Below, in pieces: positions 1-8,697 of a DNA stretch of 64,000 nt; within the stretch, counting starts at the first letter, position 1; each line of letters begins with the position of its first letter. The translations under genes and the position numbers were made by a program. This stretch comes from CG2-30-46-19 sp034414555 (GTDB taxonomy: Bacteria; Chloroflexota; Dehalococcoidia; GIF9; AB-539-J10). The notes beneath the pieces were generated by a model. The model was not told the origin of the DNA and ran no database searches. It saw only the letters and a program-made list of their open reading frames with translations. Location of the stretch: positions 46,172 through 110,171 of the forward strand of contig DAOUMA010000009.1 in the NCBI GenBank assembly GCA_034414555.1, given 5' to 3'.

Positions 1-955
1 TAGAAGCTTCATAGCTAGGATGAAGATTCTTGCTGTACATCCAGGCAATGCGGTAGCACATCATGCGGCTGACTTCGATCTCCACTGCCATTTCTGCCAG
101 CTTCTGCCGAATTATAGGGTCTTTATCACACTTCCTTTCCTTAACATATTCCACCAGCTCCTCTAAAATTCGCTGAAACATTGCAGCGTAACCTATCCCA
201 GAGCGCTCGGAATCCAGAGCTATCATCAGTTCATACCAGCCATTGTTTTTCTTCCCCACTAGGTTTTCTTTGGGGATACGCACATTATCAAAGAAAACCT
301 CGTTAAATGAGTGACGATTCATGAGATTTATCAAGGGATGTATCGTGATTCCAGGGGTTTTCATATCAACAACGAACATGCTGATTCCATCATATTTTCT
401 GGGGGCATTGGGGTCAGTTCTGGCGGCAAGCCAGCAATAGTCAGCATAATGGGCATAGCTAGTCCAGATCTTATTGCCATTGATTACATATTCATCGTCT
501 TCCTCTACAGCGGTGGTTTGTAGCGAGGCGAGGTCAGAACCAGCGTTAGGCTCGCTGTAGCCGAGGCAAATTACCAAATCACCCTTCGCTACACCAAGAG
601 CATACTTTTGCTTCTGCTCTTCACTTCCGAAGAGTAGGAGGTCAGGTCCTACCCAGTTTACTGCGATCTCCGTTTCTATGCCTACTGGTGCCTTATTGTA
701 GGATAGCTCTTCGGCAAGGATAAGCCGTTTCATGTGGCTCATCTCTAAGCCGCCATATTGCTTAGGGTATGCTGGTGCCAACCAACCTTTCTGTCCCAAT
801 TTTTTTTGAAACTCACGAGAAATAGCCCAAGACTCATCGGTCTCCTCCCACAACAATGGGTCAAGTTCAAGCCATCGTTTCGGAGTCTCCTTCTTAATCC
901 AATCGCGAACCTCCTTCCTGAATACTTCCTCTTCCTCGTTAAAACTAAAATCCAT
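1..955 (-). CDS. acyl-CoA dehydrogenase, 3' end beyond window
   Basis: FAD-dependent oxidation of an acyl-CoA thioester, with electrons normally passed to an electron-transfer flavoprotein. The frame is open for 318 codons from an ATG preceded by GGAGGTGG and runs off the left edge, so the C-terminus with the last catalytic region is missing. Visible family signatures are the LGYSEPNAGSDLASLQT stretch, the NGNKIWTSYAHYADYCW flavin-binding stretch and HSFNEVFFDNVRIP. It closely resembles the gene at 16965-18170 (shared TDPNAP, FNEVFFDNVR, LVG), so the two are paralogues. It is the last visible gene of the thiolase/DUF35/MaoC series but lies 224 bases after the MaoC gene, so it may have its own promoter. 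Family is certain; substrate is unknown. Confidence 0.9.
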   Translation of the reverse strand, partial: MDFSFNEEEEVFRKEVRDWIKKETPKRWLELDPLLWEETDESWAISREFQKKLGQKGWLAPAYPKQYGGLEMSHMKRLILAEELSYNKAPVGIETEIAVNWVGPDLLLFGSEEQKQKYALGVAKGDLVICLGYSEPNAGSDLASLQTTAVEEDDEYVINGNKIWTSYAHYADYCWLAARTDPNAPRKYDGISMFVVDMKTPGITIHPLINLMNRHSFNEVFFDNVRIPKENLVGKKNNGWYELMIALDSERSGIGYAAMFQRILEELVEYVKERKCDKDPIIRQKLAEMAVEIEVSRMMCYRIAWMYSKNLHPSYEAS

Positions 956-1179
956 CGCCACCTCCTGTTATCAATCGCTATTGTGGATGTATTCTGGTAT
1001 AACCTACAATTGACTGTTACAGTGCTAGATTATTTTATTCTGTCGGCTGACCTTCTCATCTAACTCATTGAAGGTCAACTTGGTATCTCAAAAGACAGAC
1101 GCTGTTCTATCATGACAGCCCTTACAATCCACTGACGTATCTCTTCCAGCATGGACCTCTCGACCGGCTCATAATAGAT

Positions 1180-1638
1180 TCAAGCTGCTTTTTCACGCTT
1201 GGCAAGTAACACCTTAGCATCCCAAACAGTCACATTTTCATCCCTTTGGTTTTTAACATAGGCCCTCAAAGTAACAGTGCCGGTATTTCCCTCCCTCTCC
1301 TTTTTGTCAATTACTTCTGCTTCTACATGAATCGTATCCCCGATCTTCACCGGTGCAATGAATCTAACCCTATCTATGCCATAAAAAGCAAGAAACGCAA
1401 GGTCATAAGGAGGTGCCAGCGCTGAGGCTATCGAAAGCACCAACATTCCATGGGCTATCCTCTCCCCAAACATGCTCTTCTTGGCAAATTCCACATCGGT
1501 ATGAAGTTGAAACCAATCCCCGGTCAGAGAAGCAAAATTCACAATATCAGTCTCGGTGACCGTTCTTGCCCTCGTTGGCCCCAATTTGTCACCAATTTCA
1601 AAATCATCGAAATACTTCTTGCCCTTCCACATATCCAT
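1180..1638 (-). CDS. MaoC-like (hot-dog fold) acyl-CoA hydratase/dehydratase
   Basis: Single hot-dog MaoC domain of 152 aa. Family members add water to, or remove it from, enoyl/3-hydroxyacyl-CoA. The diagnostic stretch is LTGDWFQLHTDVEFA followed by FGERIAHGMLVLS. The Asp and His of GDWFQLHTD are the expected catalytic pair of R-specific hydratases, although the usual Asn-Pro of GDxNPxH is replaced by Phe-Gln. It lies 39 bases after a DUF35 gene in a minus-strand operon with two thiolase homologues, which fits a beta-oxidation-like route. The ATG start has GGGGAAAC just upstream. The frame stays open for 31 codons after the TGA stop, noted separately. Confidence 0.85.
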   Translation of the reverse strand: MDMWKGKKYFDDFEIGDKLGPTRARTVTETDIVNFASLTGDWFQLHTDVEFAKKSMFGERIAHGMLVLSIASALAPPYDLAFLAFYGIDRVRFIAPVKIGDTIHVEAEVIDKKEREGNTGTVTLRAYVKNQRDENVTVWDAKVLLAKREKAA

Positions 1639-1677
1639 GTTTCCCCTCCTGCCGGAGCAATCAACCCCGTGCTTTAC

Positions 1678-2202
1678 TTAGATAGGCTTGAAATAAGCGA
1701 TATCATAGATATCACCATGTTTTTCTTTGCTCCATACAGCCTTAACCCTTGATACGGTCTTCATTTTTCTCCTCACCTTATCGGGGTCAGATAAGTCAAA
1801 TCCACCAATAAAGTGCGTCAGGCTACAATTGGCTTTATCTAGGCGTATTTGCCCTATTATATATGGCGGCTTCTTAACTTGCCCGTAATATTTATAGTTA
1901 ACAAGACACCACGTCTCTACACTGCCTTCCTGGGGGAGCTCAATCCATTCCTCCATATCTTCATAACAACTGGGGCAAAATGTTCTTGCGGGAACAAGAA
2001 CTTTGTTACATTTTTTGCACTTGGTGCCGAATATCTTCTCCTCTTTCAAGCCATCGAAGAATCTCGTCCACGTTGGCCCCAGAGCCCAATTGTAGGGAAG
2101 AACCGTATCATGCCTACTTGTCCGATATTCCTTTTTGGGGAACGTAAAATCCTCTATCTCAAGTCTAATGAGGTCTTTAATTAATTTATACTTCTCCGCC
2201 AT
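1678..2202 (-). CDS. DUF35 zinc-ribbon/OB-fold protein, thiolase partner
   Basis: A 174-aa protein of the DUF35 (OB-fold acyl-CoA-associated) family. It has a rubredoxin-like zinc ribbon (CKKCNK, then CPSC) followed by an OB-fold region (GSVETWCLVNY to RVKAVW). Known members bind thiolase or thiolase-like aldolase subunits and help position CoA substrates, for example BbsA with BbsB and ChsH2 with Ltp2. It begins 15 bases after the thiolase gene at 2218-3381, so it is the natural partner of that subunit. It is about 14 residues longer at the N-terminus than the other three DUF35 proteins in this window. The start has a GGAGGAATTAC leader. Family is clear; the partner assignment is inferred from order. 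Confidence 0.85.
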   Translation of the reverse strand: MAEKYKLIKDLIRLEIEDFTFPKKEYRTSRHDTVLPYNWALGPTWTRFFDGLKEEKIFGTKCKKCNKVLVPARTFCPSCYEDMEEWIELPQEGSVETWCLVNYKYYGQVKKPPYIIGQIRLDKANCSLTHFIGGFDLSDPDKVRRKMKTVSRVKAVWSKEKHGDIYDIAYFKPI

Positions 2203-2217
2203 GTAATTCCTCCTTTT

Positions 2218-3381
2218 CTATAGTTCTGAGCCAAGTATCGTTATTCCGTTAAATTGCTCGGCACCTCCCATAGCATGGGAAAGGGCTAATTTGGCCCCTT
2301 CAACTTGATGTTCTCCAGCCTTGCCAGTAACCTGCAATGCTGCTTCAGCTACTCTGATAAGCCCAGCAGCACCAATAGGATTGCAACAAAGAACGCCGCC
2401 CGAGGGGTCACAGGGAAGCTCACCACCAGGCGAAAATGTGCCTTTAATTACATAGTCAGGAGCCTCTCCAGGAGGACAAAGCCCCAAACACTCCAAAAAC
2501 ATCAATTCCTGGTAACTAAAAGGATTGTATACCTCGGCTACATCTAGCTCCTTTAGAGGGTTAGTGATACCTGCCTCCTTATAAGCTTCCTTAGATGCCT
2601 CAATGGTGCTTTGCCACACTGCCTTATTACTATCACCAATAAAATATTCTTCACCTCTGAAACCTATCCCTTTGACCCAGGCAGGCTTTTTACAAATCTT
2701 TTTAGCCTTTTCTTCTGAGGCAAAGATCACAGCGCAAGCGCCATCCGATACCGGACAAACATCATACAATCGAACGGGATAGGTAATAACCGGGGCCTTC
2801 GAAACATCTTCTTTGGTGAGCTTTACCCTGATGTGAGCAAGAGGATTTTTAAGGCCGCCATCATGGGAATCTACCGATACTATTGATGCAGCCTCCCTGG
2901 CCTTATCCTCATCAATGTGATAGTATCCCATCCACTCACGAGATTGTAATGAGAAGGCTAGGGGAGCACCACCGATCACCACCTGCAGGAATGGTTCAAG
3001 TATTGTCATCATAGTTGCTTGTGCATCGCCCTCATGCTCTTTCTCCGAAGCGATAGCCAGGACAACATCCGCCATTCCCGAGGCAACCCAGTGAATAGCG
3101 GTGTGGGCTACAGATTGCCCGGTGGAACCGCAGGTCTCCGTCCTCAATAGTGGCTTACCCACTACACGCAGGGCATCAGCGAAGTAAAAATGGTTGTAGG
3201 CTACTCCCTCCATCATAGAGGGCATGCTACCATAAACCACGCCATCGACATCCTTGGGAGTTATTCCCGTATCCTCAAATACCTTCTTCACTGCTTCCCT
3301 GACCAAATCGGGATAGCTTAAATCATCCCTTCTACCGTGCTTTGTTTGACCTGTTCCAATAACCGCAACTGCTCTTCCCAT
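2218..3381 (-). CDS. thiolase-family acyltransferase retaining a candidate nucleophilic Cys
   Basis: A 387-aa SCP2-type thiolase. The N-terminal VAVIGTGQTKHGRR is typical. TETCGSTGQSVAHTAIHW places Cys84 where the acylated nucleophile of thiolases lies, and this is the only one of the four thiolase homologues here that keeps it. The C-terminal CDPSGGVLCCNPIGAAG shows Asn in place of the His of the GHPxGAxG motif, as often seen in this branch. It is sandwiched between two DUF35 genes and follows, via one DUF35, a Cys-less homologue at 3921-5060, suggesting a heteromeric complex. The likely reaction is carbon-carbon cleavage or condensation of a 3-oxoacyl-CoA. Substrate unknown. Confidence 0.85.
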   Translation of the reverse strand: MGRAVAVIGTGQTKHGRRDDLSYPDLVREAVKKVFEDTGITPKDVDGVVYGSMPSMMEGVAYNHFYFADALRVVGKPLLRTETCGSTGQSVAHTAIHWVASGMADVVLAIASEKEHEGDAQATMMTILEPFLQVVIGGAPLAFSLQSREWMGYYHIDEDKAREAASIVSVDSHDGGLKNPLAHIRVKLTKEDVSKAPVITYPVRLYDVCPVSDGACAVIFASEEKAKKICKKPAWVKGIGFRGEEYFIGDSNKAVWQSTIEASKEAYKEAGITNPLKELDVAEVYNPFSYQELMFLECLGLCPPGEAPDYVIKGTFSPGGELPCDPSGGVLCCNPIGAAGLIRVAEAALQVTGKAGEHQVEGAKLALSHAMGGAEQFNGITILGSEL

Positions 3382-3401
3382 CTCCTATCACCTCCTTTCT
3401 A

Positions 3402-3884
3402 TCATTCAATAATTTTCCAGTAATCTATATCCCGGAAATTGCCTTGCCTCTTCCTACGCCATACCGCCTTAACTCTAGCTCCAACTTTTACTTTCTTGGT
3501 CACCAGCTCAAAATCCTTTATATCAAACCCGCCAATCTGCGTCCACATTCCCGTGCCACAATCAACTCCGTCAAGCTTTATGGTAGCCCCTACTAATGGA
3601 ATCATATCCGGAGTCACTCCAAAGTAAGTATAATTGACATAACTCCAGGTAGTTATAGTACCTTCCTGAGCCACCTCAACCCATTCCTCCATAGGTTCGA
3701 AGCATCGAGGGCAAAATGGTCTCGCCGGGACAAGAATCCGACCACATTTGTTACACTTGGTACCAAGAATCTTCTTTTCCTTAAAGCCTTCAAAAAACTT
3801 GGTCCAGGTCGGTCCGAGAGCCATTTCATATGGAACCATGCCCATAGCGCCAACCTTTCTTGGTTTCTCTTTTTGTTCCGCCAT
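3402..3884 (-). CDS. DUF35 zinc-ribbon/OB-fold protein
   Basis: A 160-aa DUF35 protein. It has an N-terminal helix (LGPTWTKFFEGFKEKKILG), a zinc ribbon (CNKCGR, CPRC) and an OB-fold ending in RVKAVWRRKRQGN. It is strongly similar to the 174-aa DUF35 at 1678-2202, both carrying the ALGPTWT stretch. It lies between two thiolase homologues with gaps of 36 and 20 bases, so all are probably co-transcribed and co-assembled. Its likely role is a non-catalytic CoA-substrate shuttle of the heteromeric thiolase, as established for BbsAB and for archaeal thiolase/HMG-CoA synthase complexes. The start has an AGGAGGATTTG leader. Confidence 0.85.
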   Translation of the reverse strand: MAEQKEKPRKVGAMGMVPYEMALGPTWTKFFEGFKEKKILGTKCNKCGRILVPARPFCPRCFEPMEEWVEVAQEGTITTWSYVNYTYFGVTPDMIPLVGATIKLDGVDCGTGMWTQIGGFDIKDFELVTKKVKVGARVKAVWRRKRQGNFRDIDYWKIIE

Positions 3885-3920
3885 TTAATCAAATCCTCCT
3901 CTCATAAGTTTTATTGTCTC

Positions 3921-5060
3921 CTAACTTCCCAAAATTACCACTCCCTGCCATTGCCCGCAAAAACCATATGTTGAATGGGCTAAAGCGGTATTCACCTTCT
4001 TGTCTACCTGGTGTTCCCCAGCCTTGCCCTTAATTTGTAAAGCAGCTTCTGCAACACGATAAAGCCCTCTCGCCACATAGGGATTCATTGCCAAAACACC
4101 GCCAGAAGGATTAACAGGCAGAGCTCCAGTTATCTGTGTAACACCGCTGTCTATTAATTTGCCTCCCTGTCCTTGAGCGCATAATCCTAGCTGCTCGCAC
4201 CACAGAAGCTCCTGGAAAGCATAAGGCTCGCATGTCTCCACAACACCGATTTCTTTCCTTGGATCGCTGACCCCCGCCATCTTATAAGCACTTGCCGCTG
4301 CAGTCTTTAGCGGAGTATTCAGCAAATCTCTATCTCCAAGGTAAAAAGTATCCATAGAAGAGCCCCAACCTTTGAACCACACTGGTTTATCGGTTAATTT
4401 CTTGGCTTTTCTCTCAGAGGCCAGGAGCATAGCACAGACACCTTCTGACTTAGGGGCACACTCCAGAGCCTTTAAAGGGTCGCAAATCCTCTCTGAGTTA
4501 AGGACATCGTCAACGCTTACTCTCTTCTTTATATGGGCATAAGGGTTAAACAAGGCATTGCCTAGATTCTTTACCACAACCTTGGCACATTGCTCTTCCG
4601 TAATCCCATAGCGTTGCAGATAAAGCCTCATCTGCATGGCTGCTGCGGTGGTCTCCTGGATACCAACGGGCCTTGAGTAAAATGGATCGGCAACAAAACT
4701 TGTTAGCGTATCATTCTCTGGATTCTCAGATCCCTTGATGAGCCCCACAACTAGCACCGTATCATATCTACCTTCCATAATGGGCATACAGCCATAAACA
4801 AACGCCGTGATGGCATCTCCCTCCTCGCGCGAGGCCGGTTTCATGAATGCACCACTAGCGTCCCAGTCAAAGGCATTAGCGCAGGACATGCCACTATGAA
4901 AAACGTCTGTTGACGCCAGTATATACATGTCCACTTCGTCTCTTTTCATACCCACCTTATCAAGGAGTTCTTTTACCGGCTTGTACGTGAACTCCATCAA
5001 GCTGAGGGGCGACTCAGTGCCGGCACTTTGGGCTACTTCAACGATTCCAACCTTTTGCAT
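3921..5060 (-). CDS. thiolase-fold protein lacking the nucleophilic Cys
   Basis: A 379-aa thiolase superfamily protein, first gene of the minus-strand operon, with a strong AGGAGGAG ribosome site. Aligning on DTVLVVG against DVVLAIA of the neighbour, the nucleophile position is Glu (SREEGDAIT, about residue 79-80) instead of Cys. The C-terminal motif is VNPSGGVLAMNPYVARG, so the GHP histidine is also gone. Such proteins occur as the second subunit of heteromeric thiolases or as retro-aldolases of the Ltp2 type. It is a paralogue of the protein at 20399-21541, which has the same EE-for-Cys region. Substrate unknown. Confidence 0.8.
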   Translation of the reverse strand: MQKVGIVEVAQSAGTESPLSLMEFTYKPVKELLDKVGMKRDEVDMYILASTDVFHSGMSCANAFDWDASGAFMKPASREEGDAITAFVYGCMPIMEGRYDTVLVVGLIKGSENPENDTLTSFVADPFYSRPVGIQETTAAAMQMRLYLQRYGITEEQCAKVVVKNLGNALFNPYAHIKKRVSVDDVLNSERICDPLKALECAPKSEGVCAMLLASERKAKKLTDKPVWFKGWGSSMDTFYLGDRDLLNTPLKTAAASAYKMAGVSDPRKEIGVVETCEPYAFQELLWCEQLGLCAQGQGGKLIDSGVTQITGALPVNPSGGVLAMNPYVARGLYRVAEAALQIKGKAGEHQVDKKVNTALAHSTYGFCGQWQGVVILGS

Positions 5061-5281
5061 AGTTTCTCCTCCTTCCTATTTTGTTCTGTGAAATTACAAC
5101 CTACTTCCCAATTCTCCAGTTGAACATGGTTTGAGATGAAATATTAGCATAGTAAATGGATAAATATCTAGCCATTTATATGACGGGTTATGCCTACGTT
5201 CTTTTCTGGTTGGCGGTGTCTAAAAAACCGCGCTTTCGGTGATTTGAGTTCTTGGTTGGCTAAAATGAATTTTGGAGGGAA

Positions 5282-5329
5282 TTGAATACTCATGGAAGTT
5301 AGGCTACTATATTTCGTATTCATAAGGAG
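5282..5329 (+). promoter_or_regulatory. candidate promoter and ribosome site of the GTG-start acyl-CoA dehydrogenase
   Basis: TTGAAT (5282-5287), 17-base spacer, TACTAT (5305-5310), then a perfect AAGGAGG (5323-5329) eight bases before the GTG start at 5338. It lies in the 277-base divergent region between this gene and the minus-strand thiolase operon. No equally clear promoter was found for the minus direction. Confidence 0.5.
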
Positions 5330-5337
5330 GTTCAAGC

Positions 5338-6483
5338 GTGAATTTTGATTTGACTGAAGAACAGAAGATGCTGAAGGAAATGGTTCGGGAATTCAGTGAA
5401 AAAGAAATAGCTCCTCTAGTCGAAGAGATGGATCGGGAAGAAAAATTCATAGAGGACCTGTGGGAAAAGGCAAAGTCTTTAGGTTTTTTGGGTATGGGCA
5501 TACCACCTGAGTATGGTGGGACACTTACTGATTATTTCTCCCTTGGGCTCATGGCAGAGGAATTAGCCAGGGTCGATGCTGGCGTAGCTGTAGTTTACGG
5601 GGCGCATGGTCTACTTTGTGGCAATAGCATTGCTCGTAATGGCACGGAAGAGCAGAAGGGGAAATATCTGCCAATTTTAGCGAGAGGCGAAAAAAGGGGT
5701 TGCATGGGGTTAACAGAGCCAGAGTATGGATCAGACGCGGTGTCCCTTAAGACGAGGGCCCGAAAGGCGGGGGACGAATATATTCTGAATGGCACCAAAA
5801 CGTTTATATCCAATGCGCCTATTGCAGATATAGCCCTTATATATGCCACTCTGGATCCATCTCTTGGGGCAAAAGGATTATGCACCTTTATAGTAGAGAG
5901 GGATTTTCCCGGTTATCATGTAGGTAGAGCGTTCTCAAAGATGGGTCTTCGCTCCTCTCCCACCGGGGAGATCATCCTGGAGGATTGCCATGTCCCGGAA
6001 GCTAATCTTTTGGGTGGTGTTGAGGGAAAGGGGGTAAAGCAAATGTTTTCTGGACTTGATGTGGAAAGGCTTATGTGGAGCTGTCTTGCCATAGGTATTG
6101 CCCAGGCTGCTTTTGACGCATCCGTTAAATATGCCAAAGAAAGGCAGCAATTTGGCCAGCCTATATTTGACTTCCAAATGACACAGGATAAGCTTGTTAC
6201 AATGTCGGTGGAGATTGAGGCAGCTCGACTGCTGGCATATAAGGGCTTGACTTATTGGGATCAAGGTAATTTTAGAGATGGGAGGATGCTCGCTGCACAG
6301 GCGAAGCTTTATGCCTGTGAGATGGCAGTCAGGGTCACAGGGGAGGCAGTGCAGATCCATGGAGGTTATGGCTATATGAAAGACCTTCCCGTGGAACGAT
6401 ATATGCGAGATGCTAAAGTGTTTCCTATCGGGGCAGGCACTACTGAGATTGAAAAACTTATTATTGCTAGTTATTTAAGGTAA
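5338..6483 (+). CDS. acyl-CoA dehydrogenase (isovaleryl-CoA dehydrogenase-like active site)
   Basis: A 381-aa complete acyl-CoA dehydrogenase with a GTG start chosen from the AAGGAGG eight bases upstream. N-terminal helical domain MNFDLTEEQKMLKEMVREF, LTEPEYGSDAVS in the middle domain, and a C-terminal helical domain ending GAGTTEIEKLIIASYL. In short- and medium-chain enzymes the catalytic Glu sits in IYEGT; here it reads IGAGT, as in isovaleryl-CoA dehydrogenase. There the base is a Glu on an earlier helix, and a matching Glu occurs in GLDVERLMW. This suggests a branched-chain or related acyl-CoA substrate, but that is inference. It stands alone, convergent with the acyl-CoA ligase downstream. 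Confidence 0.92.
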   Translation: MNFDLTEEQKMLKEMVREFSEKEIAPLVEEMDREEKFIEDLWEKAKSLGFLGMGIPPEYGGTLTDYFSLGLMAEELARVDAGVAVVYGAHGLLCGNSIARNGTEEQKGKYLPILARGEKRGCMGLTEPEYGSDAVSLKTRARKAGDEYILNGTKTFISNAPIADIALIYATLDPSLGAKGLCTFIVERDFPGYHVGRAFSKMGLRSSPTGEIILEDCHVPEANLLGGVEGKGVKQMFSGLDVERLMWSCLAIGIAQAAFDASVKYAKERQQFGQPIFDFQMTQDKLVTMSVEIEAARLLAYKGLTYWDQGNFRDGRMLAAQAKLYACEMAVRVTGEAVQIHGGYGYMKDLPVERYMRDAKVFPIGAGTTEIEKLIIASYLR

Positions 6484-6553
6484 GGTTATGTCTTAGTTTA
6501 AATGCCTTTATAATATCTATATTAGATTTATATTCCTGTAGTTCCAAGGACGT

Positions 6554-8353
6554 TCACTTAGCTTTTTTCGTCTCTTCTTCCCTTAGCACTCTTCTTAAAA
6601 CTTTGCCTACGAGGTTCTTAGGCAATGTGTCTCTAAACTCAATTATGCGTGGCACCTTGAATGTAGCCAATTTGTTTTTGCAAAAATCTCTTATCTCTCC
6701 TTCACTTACTTTTCCTTTGAACTTATCTTTTAAGACAACAAAGGCTTTTACTGTTTCTCCTCTGTATTCATGAGGTATGCCTACAACTGCAGCCTCGGCA
6801 ACTGCGGGATGTTCATATATGACATTTTCTACTTCGACCGGGGCTATATTATATCCTGAGGCAATAATAAGGTCTTTCATTCTATCGACAAAATATACGA
6901 AATCCTCTTTATCTATATAGCCGCGATCTCCTGTTCTTAGCCAACCATCGCTCTGAAATGTCTCTTTTGTTTCCTCTGGCTTGTTCCAATATCCCTTTGC
7001 TACCTGCAGCCCTCTAAAGAGAATTTCACCCTGTTCATTTCTAGGGACAATATGGCCCCTCTCATCCACGATCTTCATTTCTGCATATACCGGATAACCG
7101 ATGGAATCCGTCTTCTCCTTTCCTGATCCCGGGATACACATGCTTCCACCGCTGTTGGTTTCCGTCATGCCCCATCCATTGGTCAGGCCAATACTGGTGA
7201 GACTCTGCCACTGGTCCTGAACAGCAGGAGGGACAGGTGCACCACAACCGATTGTAAGCGCGAGAGTGCTTAAATCATACTTGTGCAATAGGTCTTCTCT
7301 AGACATTAATGCAATGAACAATGTAGGAGGGGCAAATAACACATTTACACTATATACCTGAATGAGCCTGAACGTCTCTTCCAGATCGAACAAGGGCATT
7401 GGGATTACTGTGCCCCCGACATAAAAGGTAGGAAGCGTGTGCAGGAGATATCCTGCAGTATGAAACATAGGCATGATGGAATAATTTACTTCTCTTCTAG
7501 CTTCCAGCAATTTTTCTGCTGCATGAAAATGACTTATACTGTTATAAACCAGGTTGAAATGGGTCTCCATCACCCCTTTTGCTCTTCCCGTGGTCCCAGC
7601 AGTATAGAGTAGTAGGGCGATGTCGTCTTTAGGGCTGCACTTAAAGGACTCCTTTAAAGGGGCGTATTTCTCTATAGATTCAAAGAAATCGAAAGTCCCC
7701 TCTATCTTCTTTTTGGGTATATCCCACAAGGGTTTTACCGCTTGAGAAATTACGGCATCATCAGCGGCGAAGTCCTTTGCGTTGGTAACAATTATGTGCT
7801 TGATCTTTTTACCCTCTTTCAGACGTTTTACCCTTTCATAAAGCAAGTCCAATACTAGGATTATCTTTGCACCGGAATCCTCAACCTGATATGCCACCTC
7901 TTCCTCTTGATACATCGCATTTATCGGTGTATGTATCGCCCCTATCTGGGCAGCGCCGAAAAAGGCTACCCAGTGTTGTAAGGAATTTGGCAGCATGGCT
8001 GCGACCACATCGCCCTTTTTAATCCCCAAATCCTTGAGTAATGAAGCATACTTTCCTATCATTATATCCAGGTCTCTATAGGTTATCTTTTTATCAAAAA
8101 AGATTACGGCGGTATCATCTGGGTACCTCTTAACGGTCTCTTTAAAAAGGTCGTATATTGATATCTCTGGTATTGCTGGCATTTCTCCAAGGTACCAGCT
8201 TGGGTGACTGATAATATAAGAATCGCTGGGAGCATAACCTTTGCCCTCGTCTATCCATTGTTTTGGGTATCCTATCCTTTCATAGCATCTGTAAAACTGT
8301 TCATCGTAGAAGTTATTGCCTGCCTTAAACCTTGAGTCCATTAATTTTGTCAT
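6554..8353 (-). CDS. AMP-forming acyl-CoA synthetase
   Basis: A 599-aa ANL-superfamily ligase that activates a carboxylic acid to acyl-AMP and then acyl-CoA. Visible motifs: P-loop YTAGTTGRAKGV (about residue 250), GWGMTETNSGG, GWLRTGDRGYID, the hinge region FVDRMKDLIIASGYNIAPVE, and the C-terminal PKNLVGKVLRR, whose Lys is the adenylation lysine. Length is near that of long-chain fatty acyl-CoA ligases, with a roughly 70-residue N-terminal extension. The start has AAAAGGGGGG just upstream. It is convergent with the acyl-CoA dehydrogenase at 5338-6483. A short decayed copy of its 3' coding region lies 240 bases upstream of its start. Substrate unknown. Confidence 0.92.
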   Translation of the reverse strand: MTKLMDSRFKAGNNFYDEQFYRCYERIGYPKQWIDEGKGYAPSDSYIISHPSWYLGEMPAIPEISIYDLFKETVKRYPDDTAVIFFDKKITYRDLDIMIGKYASLLKDLGIKKGDVVAAMLPNSLQHWVAFFGAAQIGAIHTPINAMYQEEEVAYQVEDSGAKIILVLDLLYERVKRLKEGKKIKHIIVTNAKDFAADDAVISQAVKPLWDIPKKKIEGTFDFFESIEKYAPLKESFKCSPKDDIALLLYTAGTTGRAKGVMETHFNLVYNSISHFHAAEKLLEARREVNYSIMPMFHTAGYLLHTLPTFYVGGTVIPMPLFDLEETFRLIQVYSVNVLFAPPTLFIALMSREDLLHKYDLSTLALTIGCGAPVPPAVQDQWQSLTSIGLTNGWGMTETNSGGSMCIPGSGKEKTDSIGYPVYAEMKIVDERGHIVPRNEQGEILFRGLQVAKGYWNKPEETKETFQSDGWLRTGDRGYIDKEDFVYFVDRMKDLIIASGYNIAPVEVENVIYEHPAVAEAAVVGIPHEYRGETVKAFVVLKDKFKGKVSEGEIRDFCKNKLATFKVPRIIEFRDTLPKNLVGKVLRRVLREEETKKAK

Positions 8354-8697
8354 GAATCCCCCCTTTTAAGCATTTCAGTATTGAGGAGTGTACCACAGAC
8401 CTCTAGCTCTTAAAAGTCAAGCTAGAAGGTTTTTGCGCAGGAACCTGCGGCATACAATTTGAGTATTGCCTGATAAAGCAAACACAGAAACTAGCTTCGT
8501 TTGGGCAAGTTATACAAGTTGTGCCTTTTAGCAACTGCTATCTCGGTAATTGACTCAGGGCTTTCTATCATTCATAATCTTGCTCAAGGGGAGGCAATGT
8601 GTCTCTAAACTCAATTACCCGTGGCATCTGGTAACAAGAGACAATCCGCTGAAGATGAGATATTTGTCCCGGCGACATGCTTGCTGCATCAGGTAGG
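8354..8697. other. intergenic region of 344 bases
   Basis: Between the ligase start and the end of the cyclo-ligase gene. It holds a stem CTAGCT/AGCTAG (8403-8408 with 8420-8425) and the ligase-like fragment at 8592-8626. No supported intact gene was seen. Confidence 0.6.
8592..8626 (-). pseudogene. remnant of an acyl-CoA ligase 3' coding region
   Basis: 33 of 35 bases match 6620-6654, inside the acyl-CoA ligase gene, in the same orientation; the first 26 bases are identical. Read on the minus strand it encodes the PRVIEFRDTLP-like segment. No continuation of the ligase reading frame could be followed on either side, so this is a scrap left by a duplication or partial deletion. Confidence 0.6.
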
